Under the pieces are notes generated by a model. That model ran no database searches. It had not been told where the DNA came from and saw only the letters and a list, made by a program, of their open reading frames with translations. This document shows positions 1-6,606 of a stretch of 18,620 nt of DNA, piece by piece. A program made the position numbers and the translations under genes. Each line of letters opens with the position of its first letter. Within the stretch, counting starts at the first letter, position 1. The stretch covers positions 1 to 18,620 of the forward strand of contig JAEYEL010000085.1 in assembly GCA_023403475.1 (NCBI GenBank), written 5' to 3'. The DNA comes from Actinomycetes bacterium (lineage in GTDB: Bacteria > Actinomycetota > Coriobacteriia > Coriobacteriales > Eggerthellaceae).

Positions 1-77
1 CCGGGGATAATGGGAATGATCTTCCCGCACGAGGGGCACTCTTTAGGTCCCGATACTTCTGCTGGTCTGAAACACAT
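1..77 (-). CDS. Small zinc-ribbon protein, 5' part only (runs off left edge)
   Basis: Reading leftward from an ATG at 77-75, about 25 codons remain open to the window edge and begin MCFRPAEVSGPKECPSCGK. The CPSC pair is one half of a treble-clef or zinc-ribbon knuckle; the partner Cys pair would lie beyond the edge. An AGGAG ribosome site lies on the minus strand at about 85-89, 7 bases before the start, which supports a real gene. It is transcribed divergently from the molybdoenzyme at 545. A second small protein with the same kind of knuckle (KCPECGK) is encoded at 6325-6606 in the neighbouring cluster. Its role is unknown; a metal-binding or adaptor role is inference. The family cannot be fixed from 25 residues. 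Confidence 0.6.
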   Translation of the reverse strand, partial: MCFRPAEVSGPKECPSCGKIIPIIP

Positions 78-274
78 AATGCATCTCCTGTCTTTCGGCT
101 GCTGCATTTGGGGGGCACATGCCCGGTACTTCCGAATGCGCGGTGCATTGAACGTATGGCGCATCTCCCCTTCGTCTTGTTGAGGCGACCTCGTCCGATG
201 CGAAATCGCTCATCGTCAGGCAGTATAGAGAGCGGAAACCGTATCGAACATAGAGAACTATCCAAAAAACCCGC

Positions 275-310
275 GAGGATTTTAGAACATTTTCCGTTTC
301 GGAAATCCTC
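275..310. promoter_or_regulatory. Nested inverted repeats in the divergent promoter region
   Basis: GAGGATTT (275-282) is perfectly inverted as AAATCCTC (303-310). Inside it a second perfect stem, TTTCCG (291-296) and CGGAAA (300-305), has a 3-base loop. The inner right arm overlaps the outer right arm, so the two stems are mutually exclusive. The flanks are AT-rich. It could be an operator or an alternative RNA fold. No clear U-tract follows on either strand, so a simple terminator is less likely. Confidence 0.4.
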
Positions 311-428
311 TAAAAATCGCCGCCTCGTTTTGTAAAAGTTTCCATTCTCAAGTGCTCGAGCGGTCTATATAGTGCGCCGTGACGAGCTCTTCTTCGCGAA
401 AGCGGTAAGGGTTTTTGGGCGATGCTGC

Positions 429-458
429 CAAGTTGGGTCAAGTTCGGTCAACTTGGGC
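429..458. repeat. Three 10-bp tandem repeats with inverted ends
   Basis: CAAGTTGGGT (429-438), CAAGTTCGGT (439-448) and CAACTTGGGC (449-458) follow each other without gaps. In addition CCAAGTTG (428-435) is perfectly inverted as CAACTTGG (449-456), and CAAGTT (439-444) as AACTTG (450-455). The array sits 87 bp before the molybdoenzyme start. A 10-bp period puts each copy on the same DNA face, as expected for a regulator array. The binding protein is unknown. Confidence 0.4.
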
Positions 459-544
459 GAATATCCGCCAAAGCCTTGTTTTCGCTCGGCGCGTCGAGGG
501 GATTCGCTGCAATGTGCAGGAATGACGAGAGAGGAAGGTGGGCA

Positions 545-2908
545 ATGGAGCTTTTCGAGAAAAACTTCAATCCCGAACTCTACAAGACTGACTTTCACTG
601 GAAGGAGGGAGATCACGACGTTTACCGTGTGTGCCATTGGTCGGCTCCGGGCTGCCATGACTCGTGCGGTATATTGCTGTACGTGAAGGACGGCAAGCTC
701 GATCGGGTTGAGGGCGACCCCAACCAGCCGTACAACAGGGGACGCCTGTGCATGCGCTGTCTGAATCTTCCCGAGGCGTGCAACGAGACGCTCGACCGCT
801 TGAAGTGGCCGGTCAAGCGCGTTGGCGAGCGCGGCGAGAACAAGTGGGAACGCATCAGCTGGGATGAGGCGTACGATATCATCGTCGAGAACGTCCGCCG
901 CATTCAGGAAAACTGGGGGCCGGAATCCATCTGCGGCATGATCGGAACCGGTCGTAACGTATGCTGGCAGAACCCGCTTATCTGCTATGCCGGATTCGGC
1001 ACCCCCAACATGAGCTTCGGCTTCCTTTCCGGCGACTGCTGCATGGTTCCGCGCACGTCCCTCTCGTTCTGCGTGTGCGGCGACCTTCCCGTGGTCGATG
1101 CTTCGCAGTTCAACGAGCAGCGCTGGGATCATCCCGAATACGAGTATCCGGAAGTTTGCTTGGTTTGGGGCAACGATGTCATCAAATCGAACGGCGACGG
1201 GTTTTTGGGCCACTGGATCGTGGACATGATGACGCAGGGGGGAACCAAGCTCATCGTAGTCGACCCCGACCTGACCTGGCTCGCTTCGCGCGCCGAGATA
1301 TGGATTCAGCCGCGTCCCGGTGTTGACTCCGCTATCGCCATGGCCATGACGAACGTCATCATCGAGGAAGACCTCTACGACCACGACTTCGTGGAGAACT
1401 GGACATACGGCTTCGACAAGCTGGCGGAGCGCGTTGCCGATATGACTCCCGAAAAAGCTGCCGAAATCGCATGGGTCGATGCGGAAGACATTCGCAAGGC
1501 CGCCCGCATGTTCGCTGCGGCGAAGCCGGGTTGCCTGCAGTGGGGTCTGACCACCGACATGCGCGTCAACGGCATATCCGAAGCTCACTGCCTGATGTCC
1601 CTTAACGCTATTTGCGGCAACGTTGACCAGGCCGGTGGCAACTATCTGGCCCGCGAAGCCTACAGCATGAACCTCGCGTACCTCTGTGGCTATTTCGAGA
1701 ACCTTGACGTCGACATGCGCGCCAAGCGTCTTGGCAACGACATTTCGCCCATGCACCAGTTCGGTCTGAGCTCCACAGCTGCGTCCGACGTCGTGTTGCA
1801 GGCAATCGAGTGCGGCGAGCCGTATCCGGTGAAGATGCTTTGGTTCCAGGGCAACAATGCCATTGCGAACATGGCCGCCGAAGCTCCGCGCGTCTATGAG
1901 GCCATCAAATCGACCGAGTTCAACGTCGTTGTGGACTACTGCATCACGCCTACCGCAGTCGCTTGCGCCGACGTGGTTCTGCCGTGTGCTATGAGCCCCG
2001 AGCGTAACCAGCTCCGCACGTGGTGGACGCCGCTTCGCCAGTCAACCCGCGTTGTCGAGTACTACGAGTCAAAGACCGACGAGCAGATAATCCTCGAGCT
2101 TGGCAAGCGCCTCAATCCCGATGCGTGGCCGTACGAGACCGACATCGACCTTCTGAACGCCCGTCTGAAGGAAGGCGACGTGCCTGAGGACTTCGCCGGT
2201 CTGCAGAACATGGTCTACGACTGGGAGCCGCTTGAATACCATCGCTACGAGACGGGCAAGCTCCGCCCCGACGGAAAACCGGGCTTCAACACCCCGACGG
2301 GCATGATCGAACTCTACTGCACAACGCTTGAGGCGTTCGGCAACGATCCTCTTCCCAGCTACGAAGAGCCGCCCGAAAGCCCCTTAAGCACTCCCAAGCG
2401 TTTCGAAGAGTATCCCATTGTTCTCACCACGGGACACCGTTCGTTCGAGTTCTTCCACTCCGAACATCGCAACCAGAAGACGATGCGCGAGTTCCATCCC
2501 AATCCGCGCGTGCGCATCCATCCTGAAACCGCTGCGAAGTACGGCATTGAAGACGGGCAGTGGGTATGGATTGAGAACCAGCGTGGCCGGTGCCGCCAGA
2601 TAGCCTGGGTTACCGAAGGTATGAAGCCCGGTTGTGCAAGCGCCGAACATGGTTGGTGGTTCCCCGAAACCGAGGGCGCCGAGCCGAATCTGTACGGCGT
2701 GTTCGACTCGAACATCAACAATCTCACTTCCATGATGGTGGTCGGCGAGACCGGTTATGGCGCACCGTACAAGGGTCTTCTGTGCAAGATCTACCCGTGC
2801 ACGGAAGAGAACAGCAAGGTTATGCCTTCCGAGCAGGTCACCCGTTTGGGCGGCTGGCAGTACGATCGCGTTGAGAAGCTGGCAATGGGAGGTCACAAAT
2901 ATGAATAA
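545..2908 (+). CDS. Cytoplasmic molybdopterin (bis-MGD) oxidoreductase, catechol-dehydroxylase-like
   Basis: A 787-residue DMSO-reductase-superfamily catalytic subunit. Near the N-terminus C30, C37, C41 and C69 (last gap x27) form the expected [4Fe-4S] site. The molybdopterin core follows, with DP near IVVDP, GWWFPE and SNINNLT in the C-terminal cofactor-binding domain. A Cys pair in GDCCMVPR lies where this superfamily usually places the Mo ligand, but that assignment is inference. There is no Tat signal or membrane segment, so it should act in the cytoplasm. The ATG at 545 is chosen because GAGGAAGG at 531-538 precedes it by 6 bases; the open frame extends upstream to 422 without a ribosome site. 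It overlaps the ferredoxin gene by 8 bases. Family placement is firm. The dehydroxylase-like reading rests on size, cytoplasmic location and the MFS-rich cluster; acetylene-hydratase, transhydroxylase or sulfur-oxyanion activity are alternatives. Confidence 0.9.
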   Translation: MELFEKNFNPELYKTDFHWKEGDHDVYRVCHWSAPGCHDSCGILLYVKDGKLDRVEGDPNQPYNRGRLCMRCLNLPEACNETLDRLKWPVKRVGERGENKWERISWDEAYDIIVENVRRIQENWGPESICGMIGTGRNVCWQNPLICYAGFGTPNMSFGFLSGDCCMVPRTSLSFCVCGDLPVVDASQFNEQRWDHPEYEYPEVCLVWGNDVIKSNGDGFLGHWIVDMMTQGGTKLIVVDPDLTWLASRAEIWIQPRPGVDSAIAMAMTNVIIEEDLYDHDFVENWTYGFDKLAERVADMTPEKAAEIAWVDAEDIRKAARMFAAAKPGCLQWGLTTDMRVNGISEAHCLMSLNAICGNVDQAGGNYLAREAYSMNLAYLCGYFENLDVDMRAKRLGNDISPMHQFGLSSTAASDVVLQAIECGEPYPVKMLWFQGNNAIANMAAEAPRVYEAIKSTEFNVVVDYCITPTAVACADVVLPCAMSPERNQLRTWWTPLRQSTRVVEYYESKTDEQIILELGKRLNPDAWPYETDIDLLNARLKEGDVPEDFAGLQNMVYDWEPLEYHRYETGKLRPDGKPGFNTPTGMIELYCTTLEAFGNDPLPSYEEPPESPLSTPKRFEEYPIVLTTGHRSFEFFHSEHRNQKTMREFHPNPRVRIHPETAAKYGIEDGQWVWIENQRGRCRQIAWVTEGMKPGCASAEHGWWFPETEGAEPNLYGVFDSNINNLTSMMVVGETGYGAPYKGLLCKIYPCTEENSKVMPSEQVTRLGGWQYDRVEKLAMGGHKYE

Positions 2909-3239
2909 TTACGGTTTGTTCATCAACTACGAGTACTGCACGGGGTGCCATACGTGCGAGGTGGCGTGCAAGAAGGCGCACGAGCTTCCGGAAGGGCAGC
3001 ATGGCATCGTGCTCTGCGAAGACGGCCCGCGCAAGAACATCAACGGAAAATGGGAGCTTACCTATCTTCCCCTCCCGACGCACCTGTGCGATTTTTGCGC
3101 CGAGCGCGTTGAGGAAGGACGCCTGCCCAGCTGCGTGCATCACTGCCAATCGGGCGTTATGGTGTACGACACGCTTGATGCGCTCGCGAAGCTTGCGGCC
3201 GAGCATCCGCGCAGCGTTATCTTCAACGCTCAAGAGTAG
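2901..3239 (+). CDS. Two-cluster [4Fe-4S] ferredoxin-type electron-transfer subunit
   Basis: A 112-residue protein starting MNNYGLFINYEYC. C13-x2-C16-x2-C19-x3-C23 is a classic [4Fe-4S] motif. C63-x2-C66-x11-C78-x3-C82 gives a second cluster typical of DmsB/NrfC-like subunits. It is about half the length of the usual four-cluster DmsB-type subunit, so it has a minimal electron path. GGGAGGT at 2887-2893 lies 7 bases upstream of the ATG. The start overlaps the end of the molybdoenzyme gene by 8 bases, which implies translational coupling and a 1:1 complex. It most likely feeds electrons to the molybdenum subunit from a soluble donor, since no membrane anchor is encoded nearby. Confidence 0.92.
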   Translation: MNNYGLFINYEYCTGCHTCEVACKKAHELPEGQHGIVLCEDGPRKNINGKWELTYLPLPTHLCDFCAERVEEGRLPSCVHHCQSGVMVYDTLDALAKLAAEHPRSVIFNAQE

Positions 3240-3244
3240 TAAAG

Positions 3245-3316
3245 GCGGCGCGGTTCCGGTGAATCGCGCCGCGCTCGTTAGGTATTTCGAGGGGGCGCAG
3301 CGGTTTGGTTGCGCCC
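3245..3316 (+). promoter_or_regulatory. Two tandem RNA hairpins after the ferredoxin gene
   Basis: Six bases after the ferredoxin stop, 3245-3272 can fold into a 12-bp stem (GCGGCGCG against CGCGCCGC, continued inward by one G-U and three more pairs) with a 4-base loop. A second stem, GGGCGCA (3293-3299) with TGCGCCC (3310-3316), ends just before the ribosome site of the next gene. Neither is followed by a U-tract. They are more likely stability, processing or attenuation elements that set lower expression downstream than intrinsic terminators. Confidence 0.5.
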
Positions 3317-3334
3317 TTGGAAAGGAGAGATATC

Positions 3335-3595
3335 ATGACAGAACATGAGCCGTTTCCCACTTTGATCGTAAACGAAGTGTGGGCACGTTGCGGCGGTTGC
3401 TGCGAGTGCGAGGACGAAACGCACGGCCATGACGGAGTGTGCGGTCAGCGTTGCATACTTCCTATGCAGGGAGGCCCGAACATTGGCGGTTGGGAAGCCA
3501 TTGCAAAAGACCCGGACGGTCCGCTTACGGCCGACAACTGCATGATCGTGTGCGCTCCGTGCTTCAGGAAAATGAGGGAAGCCGGTCAACTGTAG
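3335..3595 (+). CDS. 86-residue Cys-rich protein, degenerate HNH-like zinc finger
   Basis: The ATG at 3335 follows AAAGGAGAG at 3321-3329, so an upstream start at 3305 is not needed. The protein has a front cluster RCGGCCECE, a middle ILPMQGG, and a closing NCMIVCAPCFRKM. The order (front Cys knuckle, hydrophobic-P-x-x-GG, then N-x-hydrophobic-x-C-x-x-C) follows the zinc-binding frame of HNH/treble-clef fingers. The catalytic His of an active HNH nuclease is not evident, so I read it as a structural zinc or metal protein and not a nuclease. It lies between the redox pair and the transporters on the same strand, so it is probably co-transcribed. Roles in metal delivery, enzyme assembly or regulation are all open. 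No name is assigned. Confidence 0.75.
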   Translation: MTEHEPFPTLIVNEVWARCGGCCECEDETHGHDGVCGQRCILPMQGGPNIGGWEAIAKDPDGPLTADNCMIVCAPCFRKMREAGQL

Positions 3596-3766
3596 GAAAA
3601 GGTGCGAGCGAGCTTGGTGACAGGGGATGTGGGCTCCCCTCCGGGTCGGTGGTGCCGGTTCGGCTCTTTGCCTGCATCCCGTATGCCGTTCGGTATTTGG
3701 GGACGCCTGCATTATGCGCTTTGCCGGACGTGCTCGCTTGCGTGACATTCGATAAGGAGGAAAGGT
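3596..3766 (+). other. Intergenic spacer with small stem-loops
   Basis: This 171-bp spacer between the Cys-rich gene and the first permease has no convincing ORF. AGGGGA (3622-3627) is inverted as TCCCCT (3635-3640), and further short GC-rich stems follow. No U-tract is seen. It may hold an internal promoter or processing sites; none can be pinned down. Confidence 0.3.
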
Positions 3767-5014
3767 ATGGGCGAATCAACGAGCATGGCGAAAACGCCTT
3801 ACGCATGGCTGATCTTATTCGTGACGTGTTTGGCTCACTGCTTCTGGAATATCGCGATTATCCAGCCAGGCGGGCTTTCGCAGTTCTTCTTCGACCCTTC
3901 GGCGGCTCATGTGTATACGCCTATGGAGTTTTCCATGGTCATGACAGTTCCGTTTCTCACGACGGGTCTGTTCGGTCTAGTGTTCGGCGTATGGGCTGAC
4001 AAGAAAAGTCTGGCGATAGCAACCGACGTTGGCGCCATTTTGGGCGCTATCGGTCTTATTGCAAGGGTCTTTTGCGTGGGCGGGGGATTCCTTCCTGTTT
4101 TCCTGTCAAGCTTTCTCATGGGATTCGGCCTGGCAGGCCTGAATGCCAATGCCTCGAAGATCTTCGCCTCGTGGTTCAAGGCGGAGAAAGTGGCCATGCT
4201 CATGGGTCTCTACATTGGAAGCTGCACGCTCGGCGCCGCCATTGCGCTTGGTACCGGTGCGTTTTTTGATACACTTCAATCCGCGTTCATATTCTCTGCG
4301 ATTTTGGGCGTTATCGTGGTCGTTTTGTACGTGGCGATTCTTCGCGATAGACCCAAAGGCGAAGAGAAGCCCCAAGCCGAGCCGACGATGGAATATCTCA
4401 AAGTGGTTGCGTCGAAGAAGCTTATCTGGTTGGCAGCGCTTTCGGCAGCCATCTTTATCGCATTCGGCACTACGCAGAACAGCTATCTGACGCAGGCGCT
4501 GACGACTATCACCGGTGCCGATTTGGTGAGTGCCGGTTTCGTGGGAACGATAGTGAACGTAGCCGTCATTTGCGGTTCGCTGTTCTGGCCCTGGTTCGCC
4601 ACGAGGATCGGCCGTTTCCGCATTGCCGCTGTTGGCGCCCTGCTCGCGGCGATATTCACGGCTATCGCCATATTCATGCTGCCGTTCGGCACGTACACCT
4701 ACGTTCTATATTTCATCGTCGGCTTCGGTGCCGGCGGCGGTGCTCCAATCGTAATGGCCATGCCTGCATTGATGCCGGGCGTTGGCGCTAAATATGCCGG
4801 TGCCGGCGGCGGGCTTATCTCCACAGTGATGAATCTGGCTTCGTTCCTTTTGCCCTCGTTTGTTTTGGCACCGCTGTTTGCGGGTAATATGGTGACGCTG
4901 TTCACGGTGATTGCGATCGGCTACGTTATTTTCGCGGTTTCGTTGTTCATCATTCCCGAGGTGGGTCGTAAAGGCAAAATCTGGCAGGAGAGCCATGCCG
5001 AGGATGCGGCGTAG
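3767..5014 (+). CDS. MFS permease (first of two tandem paralogues)
   Basis: A 415-residue major facilitator superfamily protein with about 12 hydrophobic segments and a cytoplasmic loop near the middle (RDRPKGEEKPQAEP). The loop-2/3 A-motif is degenerate (FGVWADKKSLAIATD), while LNANASKIFASWF in the fourth to fifth helix region resembles NarK/CynX-like anion and organic-acid permeases. The ATG at 3767 follows AAGGAGG at 3754-3760. It is the upstream member of a pair with the gene at 5072; both share the LNAN-x-x-K-x-x-x-x-WF signature. It probably imports the substrate of the molybdoenzyme or exports its product. The transported compound cannot be read from sequence. Confidence 0.9.
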   Translation: MGESTSMAKTPYAWLILFVTCLAHCFWNIAIIQPGGLSQFFFDPSAAHVYTPMEFSMVMTVPFLTTGLFGLVFGVWADKKSLAIATDVGAILGAIGLIARVFCVGGGFLPVFLSSFLMGFGLAGLNANASKIFASWFKAEKVAMLMGLYIGSCTLGAAIALGTGAFFDTLQSAFIFSAILGVIVVVLYVAILRDRPKGEEKPQAEPTMEYLKVVASKKLIWLAALSAAIFIAFGTTQNSYLTQALTTITGADLVSAGFVGTIVNVAVICGSLFWPWFATRIGRFRIAAVGALLAAIFTAIAIFMLPFGTYTYVLYFIVGFGAGGGAPIVMAMPALMPGVGAKYAGAGGGLISTVMNLASFLLPSFVLAPLFAGNMVTLFTVIAIGYVIFAVSLFIIPEVGRKGKIWQESHAEDAA

Positions 5015-5071
5015 CCGACATTTGTACCAATTACAAGCGTTCCGTTTTGATAGGGGGAGGTGCGTTTGACG

Positions 5072-6298
5072 ATGGAAATGAAGTACACCGTTAAAGATGG
5101 GGTTAAGGTTTATCAGTACAGGTGGGTCATCATCGCCTGCATGTTCGTGGTGCACTGTTGCTTGAACGGCGCGTTGCTCATACTTGGCGGCGCTGCCTTG
5201 AACGTGATGGCTACGTTCAATCTTGATCCGCAGGGGTTTTCGCTCTGCATGAGCGTGTCGTTTCTGACGGGTGCCATCTTGGGCATCCCTTCCGGTGCGC
5301 TGGCTGACAGAATCGGCATACGCAAGGTGATGATCATCGGCTTGGTGGTGGCGACTTTGGGAGCCGTATGGCGTGTGTTCGCCGTCGATTTCTGGTCGCT
5401 GTTCATGTCGAGCTTCGTGATGGGCGTCGCGCTTGCCGCGCTCAACGCGAATTCGGCGAAGCTTCTGCGTTTGTGGTTTCCCGGTCGCTTCATGTCGGTC
5501 GGCATGGGCATATACGTTGCCGGTGCGACGGTGGGCTCGGCTACGGCTATCGCTTGCGGGCAGTTCGTCGATCTGCATGCCGCGTTCATTGTGCTTGCTG
5601 TTCTTCTGGGCGTATGCGCAGTTATCTGGGCGGTGTTCTGCAAGTCGCATCCAGAGGGGGAAGGCGGCGTGCGCGAGCCGGTAGTCGAACACTTGGGCAC
5701 CGTGTGCAAGAGCAAAGGGCTTTGGATAACGTGTTTGCTCATGTTCCTTATCATGGGGCTTTCCCTGACGGAGAACGGGTTTCAAGTGGCGGCTCTTACT
5801 TCTTCTACGGGTGATGGCGGACTGGGTTGGGATCCCGTTTTAGCGGCGACCCTTACATCTGCGACGAACGTATGCGTTTCGATTGGCGGAGTGATAATCC
5901 CGGCGATTGCGGCGCGCATCAACAAGGTGAAGCCGGTGTTCATTCCCGCTGCCCTTGCGATGGCTTTGCTTGTTGCGGTTGCTTGGTTCTGCGGGAATCC
6001 GGTGGTCACGTTTGCATGCTTTTTGTGCCAAGGCGTGCTCATGGGCGGCGTTATTCCCATCGCGAAAACGCTGCCGGGACTTCTGCCCGATATCAAGCCC
6101 GAGCATATGGGGGCGGCCGGTGGTTTGCAATCGACTTGCCAGAACCTAGGGGCTTTCATTGTTCCGTCTTATATAGTGACGCCTCTTGCAGGCGGGAACT
6201 ATACGGCGATTTTCGTGGGAGCTATTATCCTGTGCGTGCTTATCGGTCTGGTTGGTTTCGCTCATAAGGAAACCGGGGCCACACCGATTCACGAATAG
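5072..6298 (+). CDS. MFS permease (second tandem paralogue)
   Basis: A 408-residue major facilitator superfamily protein, about 12 transmembrane segments, with a well-kept A-motif GALADRIGIRKV between helices 2 and 3 and the LNANSAKLLRLWF signature shared with its upstream neighbour. The start is uncertain: GGGGGAGG (5053-5060) is followed by an in-frame TTG at 5066 (5-base spacing) and ATGs at 5072 and 5078. ATG 5072 is chosen, although its 11-base spacing is a little long. It lies 57 bp after the first permease, most likely in the same transcript. Divergence between the pair suggests separate duties, for example substrate uptake and product export, or two substrates. Confidence 0.9.
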   Translation: MEMKYTVKDGVKVYQYRWVIIACMFVVHCCLNGALLILGGAALNVMATFNLDPQGFSLCMSVSFLTGAILGIPSGALADRIGIRKVMIIGLVVATLGAVWRVFAVDFWSLFMSSFVMGVALAALNANSAKLLRLWFPGRFMSVGMGIYVAGATVGSATAIACGQFVDLHAAFIVLAVLLGVCAVIWAVFCKSHPEGEGGVREPVVEHLGTVCKSKGLWITCLLMFLIMGLSLTENGFQVAALTSSTGDGGLGWDPVLAATLTSATNVCVSIGGVIIPAIAARINKVKPVFIPAALAMALLVAVAWFCGNPVVTFACFLCQGVLMGGVIPIAKTLPGLLPDIKPEHMGAAGGLQSTCQNLGAFIVPSYIVTPLAGGNYTAIFVGAIILCVLIGLVGFAHKETGATPIHE

Positions 6299-6324
6299 GC
6301 GAGTAGAGAGCGGAGGGTGGCACC

Positions 6325-6606
6325 GTGCCTTGCTATGTGTGCAATCCGCAATGCGGGCGATGCCGCCCCCCGCGTCCTGCTCCCAGGAAATGTCCCGAAT
6401 GCGGAAAGCTGGTGTTAGGCGAGGCGAGCAGTTGCCGTCATTGCGGGGCGCGATTGCAGAGCCGACCGGGTGTTTTCTGCAAATTCACCGACAGGATATG
6501 CCTTGTGCCCTGCGTGCGCGCAAACGAGTTGAACCCGGAAGGTTTTGCGGCTCAGTGTCCATGGGGAGAGCGGTTTGGAATAGATTCGCTTGAGGAAGGT
6601 GCGTGA
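6325..6606 (+). CDS. Small double-knuckle zinc-ribbon protein
   Basis: A 93-residue protein beginning at a GTG that follows CGGAGGG at 6311-6317. Four CxxC-type pairs stand near the N-terminus: C3/C6, C10/C13, then a clear zinc ribbon C23-P-E-C26 and C37-R-H-C40-G. Further Cys occur in the C-terminal half (VFCKFTDRICLVPC and QCPWG). The stop overlaps the start of the trigger-factor-like gene (GTGA arrangement at 6603-6606), so the two are translationally coupled. A related knuckle is encoded at the left edge of the window. A metal-handling or protein-adaptor role in cofactor insertion is possible, but no family name is assigned. Confidence 0.8.
   Translation: MPCYVCNPQCGRCRPPRPAPRKCPECGKLVLGEASSCRHCGARLQSRPGVFCKFTDRICLVPCVRANELNPEGFAAQCPWGERFGIDSLEEGA

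Larger units (their letters stand above)
78..544. other. Divergent intergenic control region (467 bp)
   Basis: No convincing gene is seen in this gap between the divergent zinc-ribbon gene and the molybdoenzyme. The short ORFs inside have no ribosome site and no recognisable product. It holds the hairpin at 275-310, a TATATAG stretch near 366-372 that could serve as a -10 box, and the 10-bp tandem repeats at 429-458, so it probably carries both promoters and regulator sites. Exact promoter positions are not resolved. Confidence 0.5.

Noticed and set aside
108..335. A 75-codon plus-strand open frame in the left intergenic region
   Set aside because: It has no ribosome site and a biased, low-information product, and it runs through the nested hairpins at 275-310.
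365..1756. A 463-codon open frame on the minus strand opposite the molybdoenzyme
   Set aside because: It is a shadow frame produced by codon bias of the strong plus-strand gene. It has no recognisable domain and no matching ribosome site.
4706..5785. A 359-codon minus-strand open frame spanning both MFS genes
   Set aside because: It crosses two convincing permease genes on the other strand, is rich in His/Arg/Gln as antisense frames are, and shows no domain.
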